From positions 5,472,501 to 5,536,500 of the forward strand of contig JAMPIT010000539.1 in assembly GCA_026261815.1 (NCBI GenBank): a stretch of DNA of 64,000 nucleotides, given 5' to 3'. Source of the DNA: Monarcha castaneiventris obscurior (taxonomy: Eukaryota > Chordata > Aves > Passeriformes > Monarchidae). The position numbers and the translations under genes are program-made. The notes beneath the pieces are model-generated. The model was not told the origin of the DNA. It was given only the letters and a program-made list of their open reading frames with translations, and searched no databases. This document shows, piece after piece, positions 1 to 13,249 of the stretch (position 1 is its first letter; the number at the start of each line of letters is the position of its first letter).

Positions 1-3000
1 TTCACACAGGGTGTACAAGATGATACACAGACCATGAGCCTAGGTACTTCTTTTAGCAGAATTTATTTATCATTTTTAGAATTCTTGTATTATTTTATTA
101 GTTATTTTATATTAGAACATTCTTTAGGAATATGAATATGAACTTGAATAGGAATATGAATACAAATATGAATATAATATAATTCAGTCAGTAATGAAAG
201 AAAAATTCTTAGGGATAAGGATAAAATAAATATCAGGTGTTGAATGAATTTGGGAAAAGGAAAGAGGAAAGAATATAAGGGAGAATATATTTGCAGTGAT
301 CCTTTAGGATTTAAAAAGGTACCTAAGGTTATAAGAAAGGGTGTGTGACATGAATATTTATTACACAGTAGTTTTTAAAACCTAACTTGTCAATAATAGA
401 AATTTGCTGCTATAATATAATTTGCTGTCAGGTGTTCTATAAAGGAATCACTGCAAACATTCTTTGAGTCTTACCTATGATCAAATCAATTTCTCAAACA
501 TGTAATCGGGAAAAATAGGGAAAGACGCTTTTGCTAAATGCATCTAATCTGTTTGAACTACTTCAAAATTATTCCTCATTATCTAAAACCATTATTTTAT
601 TGAGAGTGTGCATAATCTTTCTTCCCCCAAAATGTTAGCGATATTATTTTTAGCTGGATATTGCAAAAATTTAAGATTACATCAGTAAAGTCCCACTAAA
701 GAACATTTCTGCTAATGATGAACATATCCACACACGAATCACAGACAAATCAGATGACGAATAAATATACCAAAGTCATGATAACATGTCCTGGTAGCTC
801 AACACCTATTGAGCTGTTGGCAAGTGGTGACATAATACAAACCTTTCCTGCAGGAATGAGTGCTGCTGCCATGGATGCTGCAGTTCCACTGGCTCCATCA
901 GTTCCGACCACCTGGCACCACTGAATTTATGTTTAGGAGTTTGATTCAATAGCAGTTTATGGATCCAATTGCCTAGTACAAAGCTGCTCCAAAACTGCAG
1001 AAATAATTATCAGCAAGGAGTGAATGGCCCAAACCCCCACACAGATTTCAAGATAAAACTGTAAAGAGCCCTCTTAACCTTAAGCTTTCATATGTGGGAA
1101 TGTCATTATTCACTTACAAAGGCAGCAGTACCACAGGTCTAAAATCCTAAACATTCCCTCCACTCAGTATTGTGTTTTAAACCCCACTAACATTCACAGA
1201 GACTTATTTTTATTAGGAAAAATTAGCCCTGAGAAACATAGTGGCAGTCTCAAGTACCTGGTACATTTTAGAGCATTAAGGAACTTGCAGATTTTCAGAC
1301 ACACTGTTGTGGTTTTCTCCTCGGGGTTATTATGCTGGAATAATGGAACAGCCTCTTGCCTAAAAACCCAGAAAGTCCTACATGACAAAAGGTTTACATT
1401 TCAATTACTAGCTTCATTTACCCATAGGAGGCAAACATTTGAATATCAAATTTTGCAGTGTGCTTCCAAGCGCGGGTGGAAACTTTTTGAAAAACACTGT
1501 GTTAGAAATATTTACTGTCTAAAGTAAGTGTGTCAAGACTCAAATGCCTTTTCTTTTCTTTTTTTATTTTTTATTTTGAGAAAAAACACATGATGTCTAT
1601 ATGCTTTTGTGGCATTTTCCAGAGAGGTTTGATTATCAGATGTTTTCACTGCTTGATTATCGGCCTGTCAATGCAACATATCATCATGGTAGCTTGCTGC
1701 AGATTGTGGTAGTTGCTGTCAGACCAGCCCAAAGGCTGCCAAAACATTTTCTTTCACGGCAAACTGCAATAGTTTTGCTCTTTGAATGATCAGATAAGAT
1801 AGAATCTTCATATTGTCCTTTTCAATTAAAAGTAAGAAAACAGACTATATGTGCAATTAAAGTATCAGCATTTACAAGCACCCAGTTATTTTCTAGAGTA
1901 CATTTTAGAAGGTGGTTTGGGTCTGGGGGAGGAGATAATTAAAAGACAAACTGCCAAATGTTATTCTATACTGGAAAAGTTATACTTCCCTATATAATAT
2001 TATGGTATAGTTAGAGACTACAGTGGACACAATTGCTGCATTTCTGGCTGCTAAGAATGCTGCAGGATTACCCTAGTCCTTGGAAAGATGAAAACATGGG
2101 ATCTTTAAGGCTTAAGGTATTCATCCAAGTAATTTTGGAGGGCCACAGTCAAGAAGAACATTTCCAGCAATGTTTCAGGATCCTGTTGTGTTTGATAAGG
2201 CTGAGTTGCAGCATATTACATAGTATACTTTGCACAAATGGGTACACTTTACATTTTCTAGCCCTCGCTGGGTAGTCTTGCACATATTTTTTTACTGTAG
2301 TTTTGGCTACAGTATCCTGAGAGACACATGGAAAGGTCTGTTAAACCAAATGGAGATATTTCAGTCATTGTTCTGGCCTGGAAAAGCAAAGTTCTTATTG
2401 TTTCCATGATGCATAGAATTTCACAATATTCTTATGTTGTTATCCCTTCGTGGTTTCACAGGGCCTTCAAGAATCCCAAGTGGATGTTTGACTTACTCTT
2501 TCAGCAGTTCATGTCATAGAGAGGCTTTAGACAGCACAGATTATCAATATCAGTAGTCCCAAAACACAGTTTCTATGCTCTGGGGAAAAAAAAAAGTCTC
2601 CATTTCACTACTGAAATACCGTTTCCAGAGTCCATTCAAATGGAAAGAAGAGTTGAACATCATGATTTAACTAGAGCCTTCTAAAAGCAAATCCAGAGTC
2701 CAACAGCATACGAGTGTCAGGTAGGAAATTAAACTTTAGAAAAAAAAGAAATTGTGAGTCAGATTTTAGCTGAAAAAATTCAAAAGGATGAAATTTATTT
2801 TTATGATTTTTGGCTCAGAATTAATTTTAAAGGCAGCTAGGTTTGCTGGAGTGCTTGAAATGAGCTTAGAATCTGAAGGTGTTGGAATAGTGTATTTTAA
2901 GTCCCTGATCTGAAGTTAGATGCCAGGGACTCAGACACCTAATTTCCCTAAATGGATGCAAACTAATGCACTCACATTATTTCACCATGTGAGAACCTTG

Positions 3001-6000
3001 CCCTGTAACTTAATGGAGTGTTTAACTTCTGAGTTTTGTCGGCCCATAAACACATAAATGATCATAACCTGATCTGTAACAAACTGCTAGCTCTGATCAG
3101 CAAAATTTAATAACAATATCTTCTTCTGGGAAAAATGACCATAAAATCTAACTCCTGTGTAGTCTTTGCCAGGGCTGCAACTCCCACTAATTCTTACCTG
3201 GCTTAAAGAAAAATTTCATTTCATATGGCCAGTATCATTTACTACTCCAAAATAGCTGTTTGTATCCATATTTATATGTGTGCGTTGCAAATTCACAGAA
3301 ACTTGCCAAGTGCTGTAAGCTGAATTCAAATTAAAATAAATTGCTACAGAAGTGCAGCATTCAGGTTAGATATAAATAGTCCTGTAGCATTATTAATAGA
3401 TGTTGAGTTGTCTGGTTTTTAGTTTCCCAATCTGCATTTCTCTCAAATGTTGGTAAAATGCAGGTGAAGAGTGCTTTTTGAAAGAATGAGGTCTTTGTTC
3501 TGTAAAACTGGGCATTTTTAGGGATAAATGACTGGGGAATAATGCACACTAACCCATCTGCAAGAGTCTGGTTCAAAATCTATTGAAATTAAGGTTTATG
3601 CACAGGTTTGTATTTTGTTAGGAATTTGTTTACCAATTTAGTCCCTTTAGCATTCAAGACTCTGAGATGCAGAGTGGTGATATTTCTGTACCACTCTCAG
3701 GATTAAAGCAGAACTCTATGTATAAAGATTTCTAGAGATGGAGAAGACATTCCACAGGCTGAAGCAATAATGTCTGCAACGGGAGAATGACACAGGACTG
3801 GCAAATTTTCACACCCTTGATGGCTTTTCTAGGCTGCTGGCCACTCTAAGTACATAAAACCTTTTTCAAGTTGTATCGGGCATTCACAAAGACTTTTGAG
3901 GCCACTATATTTAAGAATCGTCATGGAGAGAAATCCAACTTAAAAAGCAGCTCAAATCAACTCACCACAAATCACCTGTCAAGATTAGCTTTAGTGAAAA
4001 GCCTTTGCCACACCCAAGAATGCTTTTATCAAGGCCTGATAGGAAAATGGATATTTGTTACAAGAAAAGTAGCTGTCAAAAATTACTTCTGGCCCCAGAT
4101 AAGAGAGCTCTCTGGGACACATAAACATTTGTTTTGAGAGAGAAAATCACCTAAAGTTTATCTCAAGAGCTTCCTACCTTGTGATACTGTGTGATAAAAC
4201 TCTTTATGACCTAATTTGCAAGTTGAAACGATCCCGTTTTATTATTAGATAATGTAAAAGTTTCTGATGACAACTGAACTGTGTCTGCAGTCTGGGAAAG
4301 GAGTAAAACAATTTATATGCAGCTTCTAACCAACACTAACACTCTGAGCATGAACGGCTAAGACAGAACTTCACAGGTTCCATTGTGCAAAAAATTAAAT
4401 TGTGTCCTAGTTCAAAGCAGTGCAGCAAGCCAAGCCTCTATGATTATAAAATGTTCAGAGCACACTTTTTAGAGCGTAAGACTTTAAAAGAAAAGGTAAT
4501 AAATGGAGGTGACAAACAATAAGCTTTACTTAATTTCTAACATGCCTCCAAAGCATAATTAGCTATTTCATTTCTTGATCAACTCTATTCCCTAGTGCTG
4601 TTTTTCCCAGAAAATCCTTACATATCCTCTTCAAGTTTAAATAAAACATTGGAAGGAAAGGTCTCTATTTCTAAGTGTGGAATCCTCTGTTTATAGACTG
4701 ATTTCCACCAAAAAGCACTCTTGGCCAGAGGAGCTGGGGTATTCTGAGAGGGGCTTGGAGAGCTGCTCCTGTGGAGACCCCAACAACAGATAAAATAAAA
4801 AGAGATCTCGTTTTCTTTCTGAATTAAAAAATTATGCTACAGTCTGACAACATTCTGTAAGCTTATGTAGTTAATGATTGGAGGTTTCTTTTTTCAGGCT
4901 GATATTTCAATGTTCTGACATGGCTCCCAGAGTGATATTCCAGGCTTTAACATCATGGAATAGATTCTGGGTGGGCAGTGGTGTTCTGTACAGCTCAAAA
5001 ATGCTTATTGCCACATAGGGACATGAGTGTAGGTGTGGTAGACTGTAAGTTTTCTCTTGGTCCTTATTTTCTGTGACCTATAAAGCTGCTGATGTGTGGG
5101 AATCCCTATTGAAGCACATTGGTGACATCTTCATACCTTAATAGGAGTATTCCGCTATGCTAAAGATAATTATTGTGTATAAATAGCAAACATCAAGTCC
5201 TCATTAGTACACAAGCATGATGCAAACAGCTCATACCTGACACAATATCAGAACTCCAGAAAACAGTAGGGAAGAAGGTGAAATAATCAGGTTTGTTGTT
5301 CATGATAGTGTGAAATTAGACCCCCAAACTGTAAGCTTGCAATAAATGGCATGAATAACTTCACTCCTAAGAACAGTCCCAAGGAAATCACTGAAATCAC
5401 TGTACATATTTCTACCCATGAGGTATGCAAGCATTTCCAGGCCCAAAGCTACATGAATCACAGCGCTGAAGTGAAAAATAGGTCACAAGAAGTGGAAGCA
5501 TTTCTGCCAGCATTGGCATCAGGGGGATTCCCCCACACACTGAATGATTATATTACCTGTGGGATCTGCTCGCTTCCCCAACAGCAGACCAGACCCAACC
5601 CTGCTGAAGATACAGAACCTAGAAAAACGTGATTGAATAACTAAAAGAAAACTGTTTTCCATTCTACTTCATTGATCAAGCTGGACTAGCACTAAACCCC
5701 TTCACTACCTGTCCCCATAGTGCCACGACTGCAGGAGGCCAAGGGACAGACAGGTTGTGTCCTTGTTAGTGACGCTCAATCTGCATGATCACAACCTCCT
5801 AAAGTCTATTTATTTGCCTGCAGCATTTTTTCTCTATTTCTGTTTGCTATAGACAGGGGTTTTTTTTTCTAAGAAAATGACCAAAATGCATGTGCATTTC
5901 TTCGTGGTCTATAACCCAGTAACTAAGGCTGAAGAGGCTGTAGCCTGTGAGCATCTCTCAGCAGCCTCTTCTAGCGTCTCACCACTTTCCAGGATGCTGA

Positions 6001-6165
6001 GTGTTATGGCATCTGTCAAAAATCTTTTATGCAAGGTGCTTGGCAACATCATGTGGGGTACTTTTGCCTTGTGGCACTTTCATTGCAGCCTTTGCTGTAA
6101 ATTGGCATCATCAGGGTCACACTGGGAAAGACTTCATGATAACTGTGGAAGGATTGCAGGTTTTT
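1..6165. other. AT-rich unique sequence, no gene recognised
   Basis: No reading frame here exceeds about 160 codons, and none shows a recognisable domain, splice-bounded exon pattern or coding-like composition. Short AT-rich runs and A/T homopolymers occur. I see no tRNA, rRNA or mobile element that I can name. The stretch is best read as intergenic or intronic DNA. Confidence 0.6.
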
Positions 6166-6170
6166 TCTTT

Positions 6171-6205
6171 GTTTTGTTTTGTTTTGTTTTGTTTTGTTTT
6201 GTTTT
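6171..6205 (+). repeat. (GTTTT)n pentanucleotide microsatellite
   Basis: Seven perfect tandem copies of GTTTT follow a T-rich lead-in and end in a C run. This is a simple-sequence repeat. The reading frames that cross it are a by-product of a repeat without stop codons on this strand. Confidence 0.9.
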
Positions 6206-9200
6206 CCCCCCAATAGTTTTCAGACAGTGGGCAGATGTTGCCAAAGCAACAAAACCAGGTGAGCAAAACAAATTAACACATTTAGTGAGCTTGGCAAATG
6301 GCAAATTCTTTGTTCATTTTAATATTTTGATACAGGCTGATGGTTGACGTGCTTTAATGTGAATGTTTTGTTTTCTGTACATTAATCTGCAAATTTATAA
6401 GCAAATATAAACCGAAGAATCTATTTCATTTTACTTGAGTTCAAGGTCTTATCTGAAACTCTTTAAAGACATGTACTAAAAAAATTGAGAACTGACAACA
6501 TAAATGTCACCATATATAATCATAGCTGAAGGTGCTCACACACTGACCATGTCAAAGAACGTGCAGGTAAAACAATGCAAGTCAGAGAAAGCACAAAGAA
6601 TGATGGATTGCCAAGTTAACAAATACTATAATGCAGTTTTGGGCCCTGAAGGTTATTTTTAGAAAAATAATGGAAGTGTTGTTCAGTTGAGAAAAGAGTA
6701 AACATTTAAGAGCTGTATTAAATATTTTGAAGAAATATTTTTTCCCTTATGTCTCGGGGAGTTTTGGAGCTATTTTGCTAAGAAGGTCCCCAAGGTCTCT
6801 ATTTAGATGTTAGGAAATTATCATAGTGCTTTCTGTCAGCTCACAATAAGGCACCAAATTAAATATGAAGTTTAAATGAAAAGGTCATAACTCTCAGCTT
6901 AATTTCTTATAAGAATTAAAAGAAGCTGTCCAATGACTGAAACCTCTAAGATGACACTAGGCAAAGGGAGGCAAGTCAAATAGAGAGATATTTAATTTTA
7001 GGGTATAATAGGGACTCATAATCACTGAGAGCCTTCAAAAGATTAGAGGAACAGCTATTTGTGTATTAACATCAGCCCTAGCTGTTTTATTTTACCTGTG
7101 CTACTTTGCCACTTTGATTCTGGAGACCTTCTTATGCCCTTCTCTTTTTGTATCATCCTTTCTCATTTTGGAAGCCCTCTTTCAACAGAAAATAGGAGAC
7201 GGCTTCAAGATAAGCACCATAAGTGACAAGAAATATGAGATAAACTTTCAGATATGGACACAAAATGCCCATCCAAGATAGGTTTCTCCCTCTTCCTCCC
7301 TACCCTTCTTATCTATTATCTTTTACGTCTGCAGTGCTTCTCTGTGCTGGATGTACTTCTGTACAAACACATCAGGGCTTGAAAAGAAAAATCCACTGAA
7401 GTCAAGAACTGTTCTACATACAGTTGAAAGCAAGCCAGGTTTTTCTATTTAATAAAAAAGTGAGAATAAAACCTACTTCTTTTGATCTTTGCCCATTTCA
7501 CTATATGTTCTTGAAGTACCTAAAATACTGTTTATTTGCACTTGAAATTGGTGCTGCTCAACTACAACGGCAGAGCTTTACTGATGGTGTGATTAACCTC
7601 ATCTCCCATTTTGCACTCCAGACAGAAAAAGATCAAATTTGGATTACTTACAAATGGATATTTGGGGGCTCTGTGTACAAAAGCTTCCTGAAGAGCTGTG
7701 AAAAGTATAATATTTATTTCAAACTATGCTGCTTCCAATAGCAAGCTCACATTTTTTCACACTTTTCCTTTGAAATTATAGACATACGCCACAGATCACT
7801 GACAAAGGAAGAAGCTGTGTGCATAGCAGCTGGATATCAAATATCATAGCTGGAGGAGGAGGAATAAAAAGAAGACAACAAACATTCAGAATATTTCTTT
7901 CCTACTCTATCTGTTCTGCTGGACAGAGCACTTCACAGTTATGACTATTTGAGACCTAAAATAATTACAAATTCATACTTTACTTTCTGCCTCAGGCATC
8001 TGTGTCGACTATTTACAGAAATTAATATAAATGGGGTATCAGTGATTTGCCTGACTGGAATAAACATGCCCAAGTACAGATATCTATGCGGAATATGCAG
8101 AGAAATTTGATAAAGAAGCAGATGGCTTGCAATTTTCTCCTTTTTATTTCTTGCTCTATCAGCACTAACAAGACTCAAGCCATTGTTCCCAAGCCCCTAG
8201 ATTTGTGAGTCTGGGTGCTATCATTTGTAACTTTCTAATAGGACTGTTCAAGAGGGGAACACTAAACTGATGCCACTTCAGCACCACTACTGATCACTGA
8301 AGAGAAGGATATTTAACACAAAGAGCAGGAAATTATTTGCTAAGGTTTAATTTACAAACCTACCAACCGTGGCATTCAGTCATCAACTTGTTTTGCACAG
8401 GTGCTGCAGGTGCAGGAAGAACAGGCCCCCCTCCACCTTCCCATTAGAACAGAGGGTCCAGTGAACAGCACACCCCACCAGCCCACTGCTGCTGAGCAAT
8501 TTCCTTTCTGTGTTACTAACAAACAACTTTCTCTAGCAGGAAGCTGGGGGTTTCTCTTTTTCCACCTATGTATTTAGGGGAAAAAAAAATCACTGTTCGC
8601 TGTGTCCTGGTGGAGGTGTGTAATTCAGATGATTTTGTGTAAAATGTATCTCAGCTGAAGAACTGTGTTACATGAATTAGTGTCTCCTTTTTACCCTTAT
8701 ATGTGATTCTGACCGCAGATTTAGTGAAGGGGCCCCCATTCAACACAACATTTTTCACAACATGTAAAAACTACCCACTCCATGTTCATCTAGGATAATT
8801 GCTCTTTACAGTGTTGTTCACAGACCTATCATCCCCTTAAATGTCTTTTTCATCCTTCCCACCCGTGTCAGTTCAAGACCTGTCACTTATGAAGCTTGTC
8901 CTGATTTTTTAGGTTTCCAGGTTTGGCCAGCGTAGGAGCCAAGCTGTCTGTTCTTACAGCCAGAGCTCAAATGTGGTGGGGTCTCACCATCAGAATTCCA
9001 TATTTGCGGGAAGAAACATTCCCAGTGGAAATTCCCACAAGCAGTTTTTGGGTTTGGAAAGTTGGAAAATTCTTGGAAGCTTTAACATTGTCTATTCTTT
9101 TTTTTCATCCTTTTTTTGCATTCTCCCCCAAACACTGTATTTGTTGCTAAAGGAGTTTTTTTATTCCACGTTGTAAAAGTACTGTCAAGTGGGATCGAAG

Positions 9201-12200
9201 CCATTTGGCTGAAATTCCTACTCAAAATAATACAGGTCCCCAGATAGAAAAACACCCATTTAGCTACTCCTGCAATGCAATTCATAGATTGTTTGCCAAT
9301 AATTTCACATGTGGGCATGAGCCATATTTAACAAAGCACACGTCGATCTCTTGTAGGAATTCAAAGCCTGGTGAATACAAGACTAAAATAAGGAGAGGAG
9401 AAAAATACACAGAAAAGGAGAAGGGATGAGATGTGCTTCAAGATAGAGCAAGTGTGCAGGTTCTTCTTGACCTTTGATTTCCAAAAAGAGGAATTCAGGA
9501 AGTGAGGTGACTTTCTGTGAATAGATCAAACACCCTGGAGATATAGAGGCCAAGAGAAAAAGGTTATAGGCTCCTTCTTATAAATAATTGATTCAGCTGA
9601 TGATCAAGTAATGTTCAAGAAGTTTAGTGGAGAGAAAGAAGGAGCAGGTTTATTATGCAGTAGATAGAAAAGGCCACTATTTAATTTCCTTCCATAGTGC
9701 ATAAATTGGGAGGAGCATATGAGAATACAGTGTTTAGTTTGTGAACTTTGTGAACTCTGGAAGTCCATGTACTCAGAAGTTGCTGCATCCTGTGGCAAGC
9801 AGATGAGCTTATTGCTCAGCAGAATTTGGGTTTATGGAAAGCTCCTCAATTTCTAAAATCGTTAAAAGCAAGAATAAGCTGCTGTTGGCAATATGGAGAT
9901 CAAGCTGGCCATAGGCAAAACCAAATGCATGTACTGGCCAGATCATAACCCAGAAAACCTGATCCTGTTCATTCCTAACTCAAATGTGTGATGAAAAATG
10001 GAATCCCCCCCTCCCCTTCCAACAGCCATCCTGGGCCAGCAAACAGCTTACTATGCATGTAGCAGCTGTCCTTTTTTTGCTATGTCTTCCTTTTATATAT
10101 ATTTTTATATATATATATATAATATATGTAAAATTAGAGGAAAACTTGCCATAATGATTAATTGCAGGGGAAGTAATGTATTAAATTGGTCAATATCAAA
10201 GGTATTTGTCTCAGACAAAATACAATGGTGTATTAATCATGGAGACTGGAATAAAGTTCCTTTATGGATTCATTATGGACATGAATTAAAAACATCTTTA
10301 GTTTGTCCCCAGTAAAGCTCTGCAGAGCTTTAAGTGTTTCTAGAATTTGAATTATTGCCACAACTGGTCTCATGGAAAAGTCTGAGAATAGATTTTTTTT
10401 TAGTGCTGTAAGAGATACACCAGAACTGTTTTTCATCTTATTTGTGTATAAAATGTAAATGCCACTGCATTTAATTTAGTAAGGTTACATCAATATGGAG
10501 TAAATGAATTAAAAGGGTTTTAGAACCCAGTACTTATTTCTACACTTCACTAAATTACATTATTCCTTGAGACCAGAATTCCTATCCTGTTTTCTTATCA
10601 AATCAGCTACACATTAAATGTCACAGATTTCAAACCTGCTGGGTACTACTTTCCTTATTCACTTTCTGCTGCTGGATCAATCACCCTCACCAAAAATCCA
10701 TGAAACAACTAAATAGTTCAAGTGTGAATCCCCTGAAGAGCAGGGCAGTGTTTCCTTGTAACTCATTTACTGTTTCTCAAGCCAGAGTTTGTGTGCTGCA
10801 AATCAAAGACAGCAGAGGATATGAAGGTGTCCCTTTCTTACCTAAACTGATTGTTCTAATAGGAGGGCTGATGTAAAGTAAAATTAGTCTGATCATACAG
10901 CAGATGGGAACATTTTCTTGATGTTTTTCTAAATGTTTGTGAGTTAAATGTATTGTTCCACTTATTTTAGTAACACCCATCTGTAATTACACCTCTAATA
11001 TTTTAAATTAGTGTGACCTCACATAAATAGGTTTGTAGCATCTTGCATAAATCAATGTTAATTGAATGTTGTTGGTATCTTATTAAATAGCATTTGTACT
11101 AAGATTAGGAAAGAGGCCACACATTTACTTATCTAAATTCTTTTTCACAGCTGAATCTTAATTTTTCCCTCCTCCCCCATCTTTATTTCTCCTTCAAGAG
11201 GAATGCAGGATTTTGCTTCACAATGAAGATCTAAGAGGCTGCGAGCTGAAGAAGGATGCTTGAAGGATGATTTAATTGTAAAGTGTTTCATTTAGAGTCT
11301 ACTCAAGTTTCCAGCTGTGAAATTGCAAGATCCTTGTATGCCAGCATTCACAGCAGTATCTTAAGTTTACATAGGATTTATGAAAAATTGCTAACTATTC
11401 CAAAATTTGTTAGGCCAAGCTCAAGAAGTCATGATATTTGCTTTAACTGGACTTTTCATCAGTCTTTAATTTTAAACCTTTTAGAGTACTCTGTGCAGTT
11501 TTACAGCTTCCTTCTGCTGTCAAAATGGCTGTAGGGTTTTGTTTTTGTTTTAATGAAAATTGAGATTGTCTCATAATGAAAAGAGCCTGAGAGAAGATAT
11601 TTGAGAAAAGCCATCAAAGATCGTGAACAGACCTGAGAGATGAGGAAGTTATTTCAATATAGCAGCAACCGAGCAGACATGATTTTCCTGCAGTATGGGG
11701 CAAAGAAGGCACACAGAAGATCCTAGAGACAATTTAAAATACACAGATTACTTTATAATTTCCCCCCATGAACATAAGCAATTCCAACAGCTTTCCTCAC
11801 TGACACAGCTTAACATGACTATATTTGGATAAAATACCCACATGTAGCAGAATGCTAAGAGTACCATTAAGCTGCCACATCTGTAATTTTAATGCCTATT
11901 TGAACAACTTTACGTCTAGAACTTGCATGTTTCATTCTTGAAGACAAGTAACTGTCATCCCAATGCACGTTGTCATTTTTTTGAATGAATATAATTTGAT
12001 TTTATTCCATGACTGTAAAGGCACTGTGTTTATCCACCACATTCCACCACAGCCTCTGATGTTACTGCACCTACACAATGACAAGCTCCTTGGTCTGCAA
12101 AGAGATGTCTGTAGGGGATGTGACAGAAATCTCCCAAACCCACAATGGGCATGGAGAAGGGGAAGTGGGACTGATCATTCACTCCTTCCCCTAGTGCTGT

Positions 12201-12776
12201 AGGGTAGGAGAAAAGGCAGCAAATATTGAAGTACACAACAAATAGCAGCTGTTCCCCTGCTTTGTAGGTGGTTAACTGACAGAGAATGAATAAACAGAAA
12301 CCACACCAGGCTCAGGAATGCTTTTAACACCAAATTTCTGGAAATGAGAAGTATTAGGAGATGACATATGCCAGCTCTGGTCTGACACAATTCCTGAGCC
12401 ATCTCCTCAAATCTTTTGCCAGAGACAAGATGCTGAGCCACAAAGTTCTTTACTCTGATACCTTCTGGGATCAAAACAAGATCTCTGAGAAAAAAGAATT
12501 GCATGTTTTCTTATTTAGATACAAAGCTCTAAACTGCTCTGCAAAAAGAGAAGCCCTGCATAGACACAAGTCAAGGAACACCTCACTGAAAAGGGTTTGC
12601 ACTTCTTGCCACTTCCTGGTGCATCTTTGGTGCAAAACTGAGGTTCAGCTTTGCCCCAAGTGTGGAGGATGGGAACATTGGTCTCCTGTAGCTGTAAGCA
12701 GTGGTGATACAGTCCCAAGCACTGCTGCCAGGCTGGGACAGAGGTGCTGCTGCTTTGGGCACAGAACCAGCTCTCC
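6206..12776. other. AT-rich unique sequence, no gene recognised
   Basis: Unique AT-rich DNA with a short TA-rich run near 10095-10127. Reading frames are all short and show no family I can recognise. Nothing else is supported. Confidence 0.6.
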
Positions 12777-13224
12777 CTCAGCTCAGCTCAGCTCAGCTCA
12801 GCTCAGCTCAGCCCCGCTCAGCTCAGCTCAGCTCAGCTCAGCCCCACTCAGCTCAGCTCAGCTCAGCTCAGCTCAGCTCAGCTCAGCTCAGCCCCGCTCA
12901 GCTCAGCTCAGCTCAGCTCAGCTCAGCTCAGCTCAGCTCAGCTCAGCTCAGCTCAGCTCAGCTCAGCTCAGCCCCGCTCAGCTCAGCTCAGCTCAGCTCA
13001 GCTCAGCTCAGCTCAGCTCAGCTCAGCTCAGCTCAGCTCAGCCCCGCTCAGCTCAGCTCAGCTCAGCTCAGCTCAGCTCAGCTCAGCTCAGCTCAGCCCC
13101 ACTCAGCTCAGCTCAGCTCAGCTCAGCTCAGCTCAGCTCAGCTCAGCTCAGCTCAGCTCAGCTCAGCTCAGCTCAGCTCAGCTCAGCTCAGCTCAGCTCA
13201 GCTCAGCTCAGCTCAACTCAGCTC
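12777..13224. repeat. CTCAG pentamer satellite with GCCCC variants
   Basis: About 90 tandem copies of the 5-bp unit CTCAG (equivalently GAGCT on the minus strand) fill some 450 bp almost perfectly. The main variation is replacement of one pentamer by GCCCC, at about 12811, 12841, 12891, 12971, 13041 and 13096. Two of these (12841 and 13096) are followed by ACTCA rather than GCTCA. After 13096 the array is nearly pure until a GCTCAACTCA variant near 13211-13220. Because the unit is 5 bp and has no stop on the plus strand, all three plus frames stay open and encode the same cyclic Leu-Ser-Ser-Ala-Gln pattern, so I do not treat this as a gene. The minus strand is G-rich and contains AGCT every 5 bp, like the GAGCT/GGGGT pentamers of immunoglobulin switch regions. 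Inverted GAGCTGAGCT copies sit just outside at about 13233-13244. Confidence 0.95.
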
Positions 13225-13249
13225 TGCCTGGGCTGAGCTGAGCTCGGCC

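Noticed and set aside
5877..6347. 156-codon plus-strand frame across the GTTTT repeat
   Set aside because: Half of it is the microsatellite, with Phe/Val/Leu/Cys runs and no recognisable domain.
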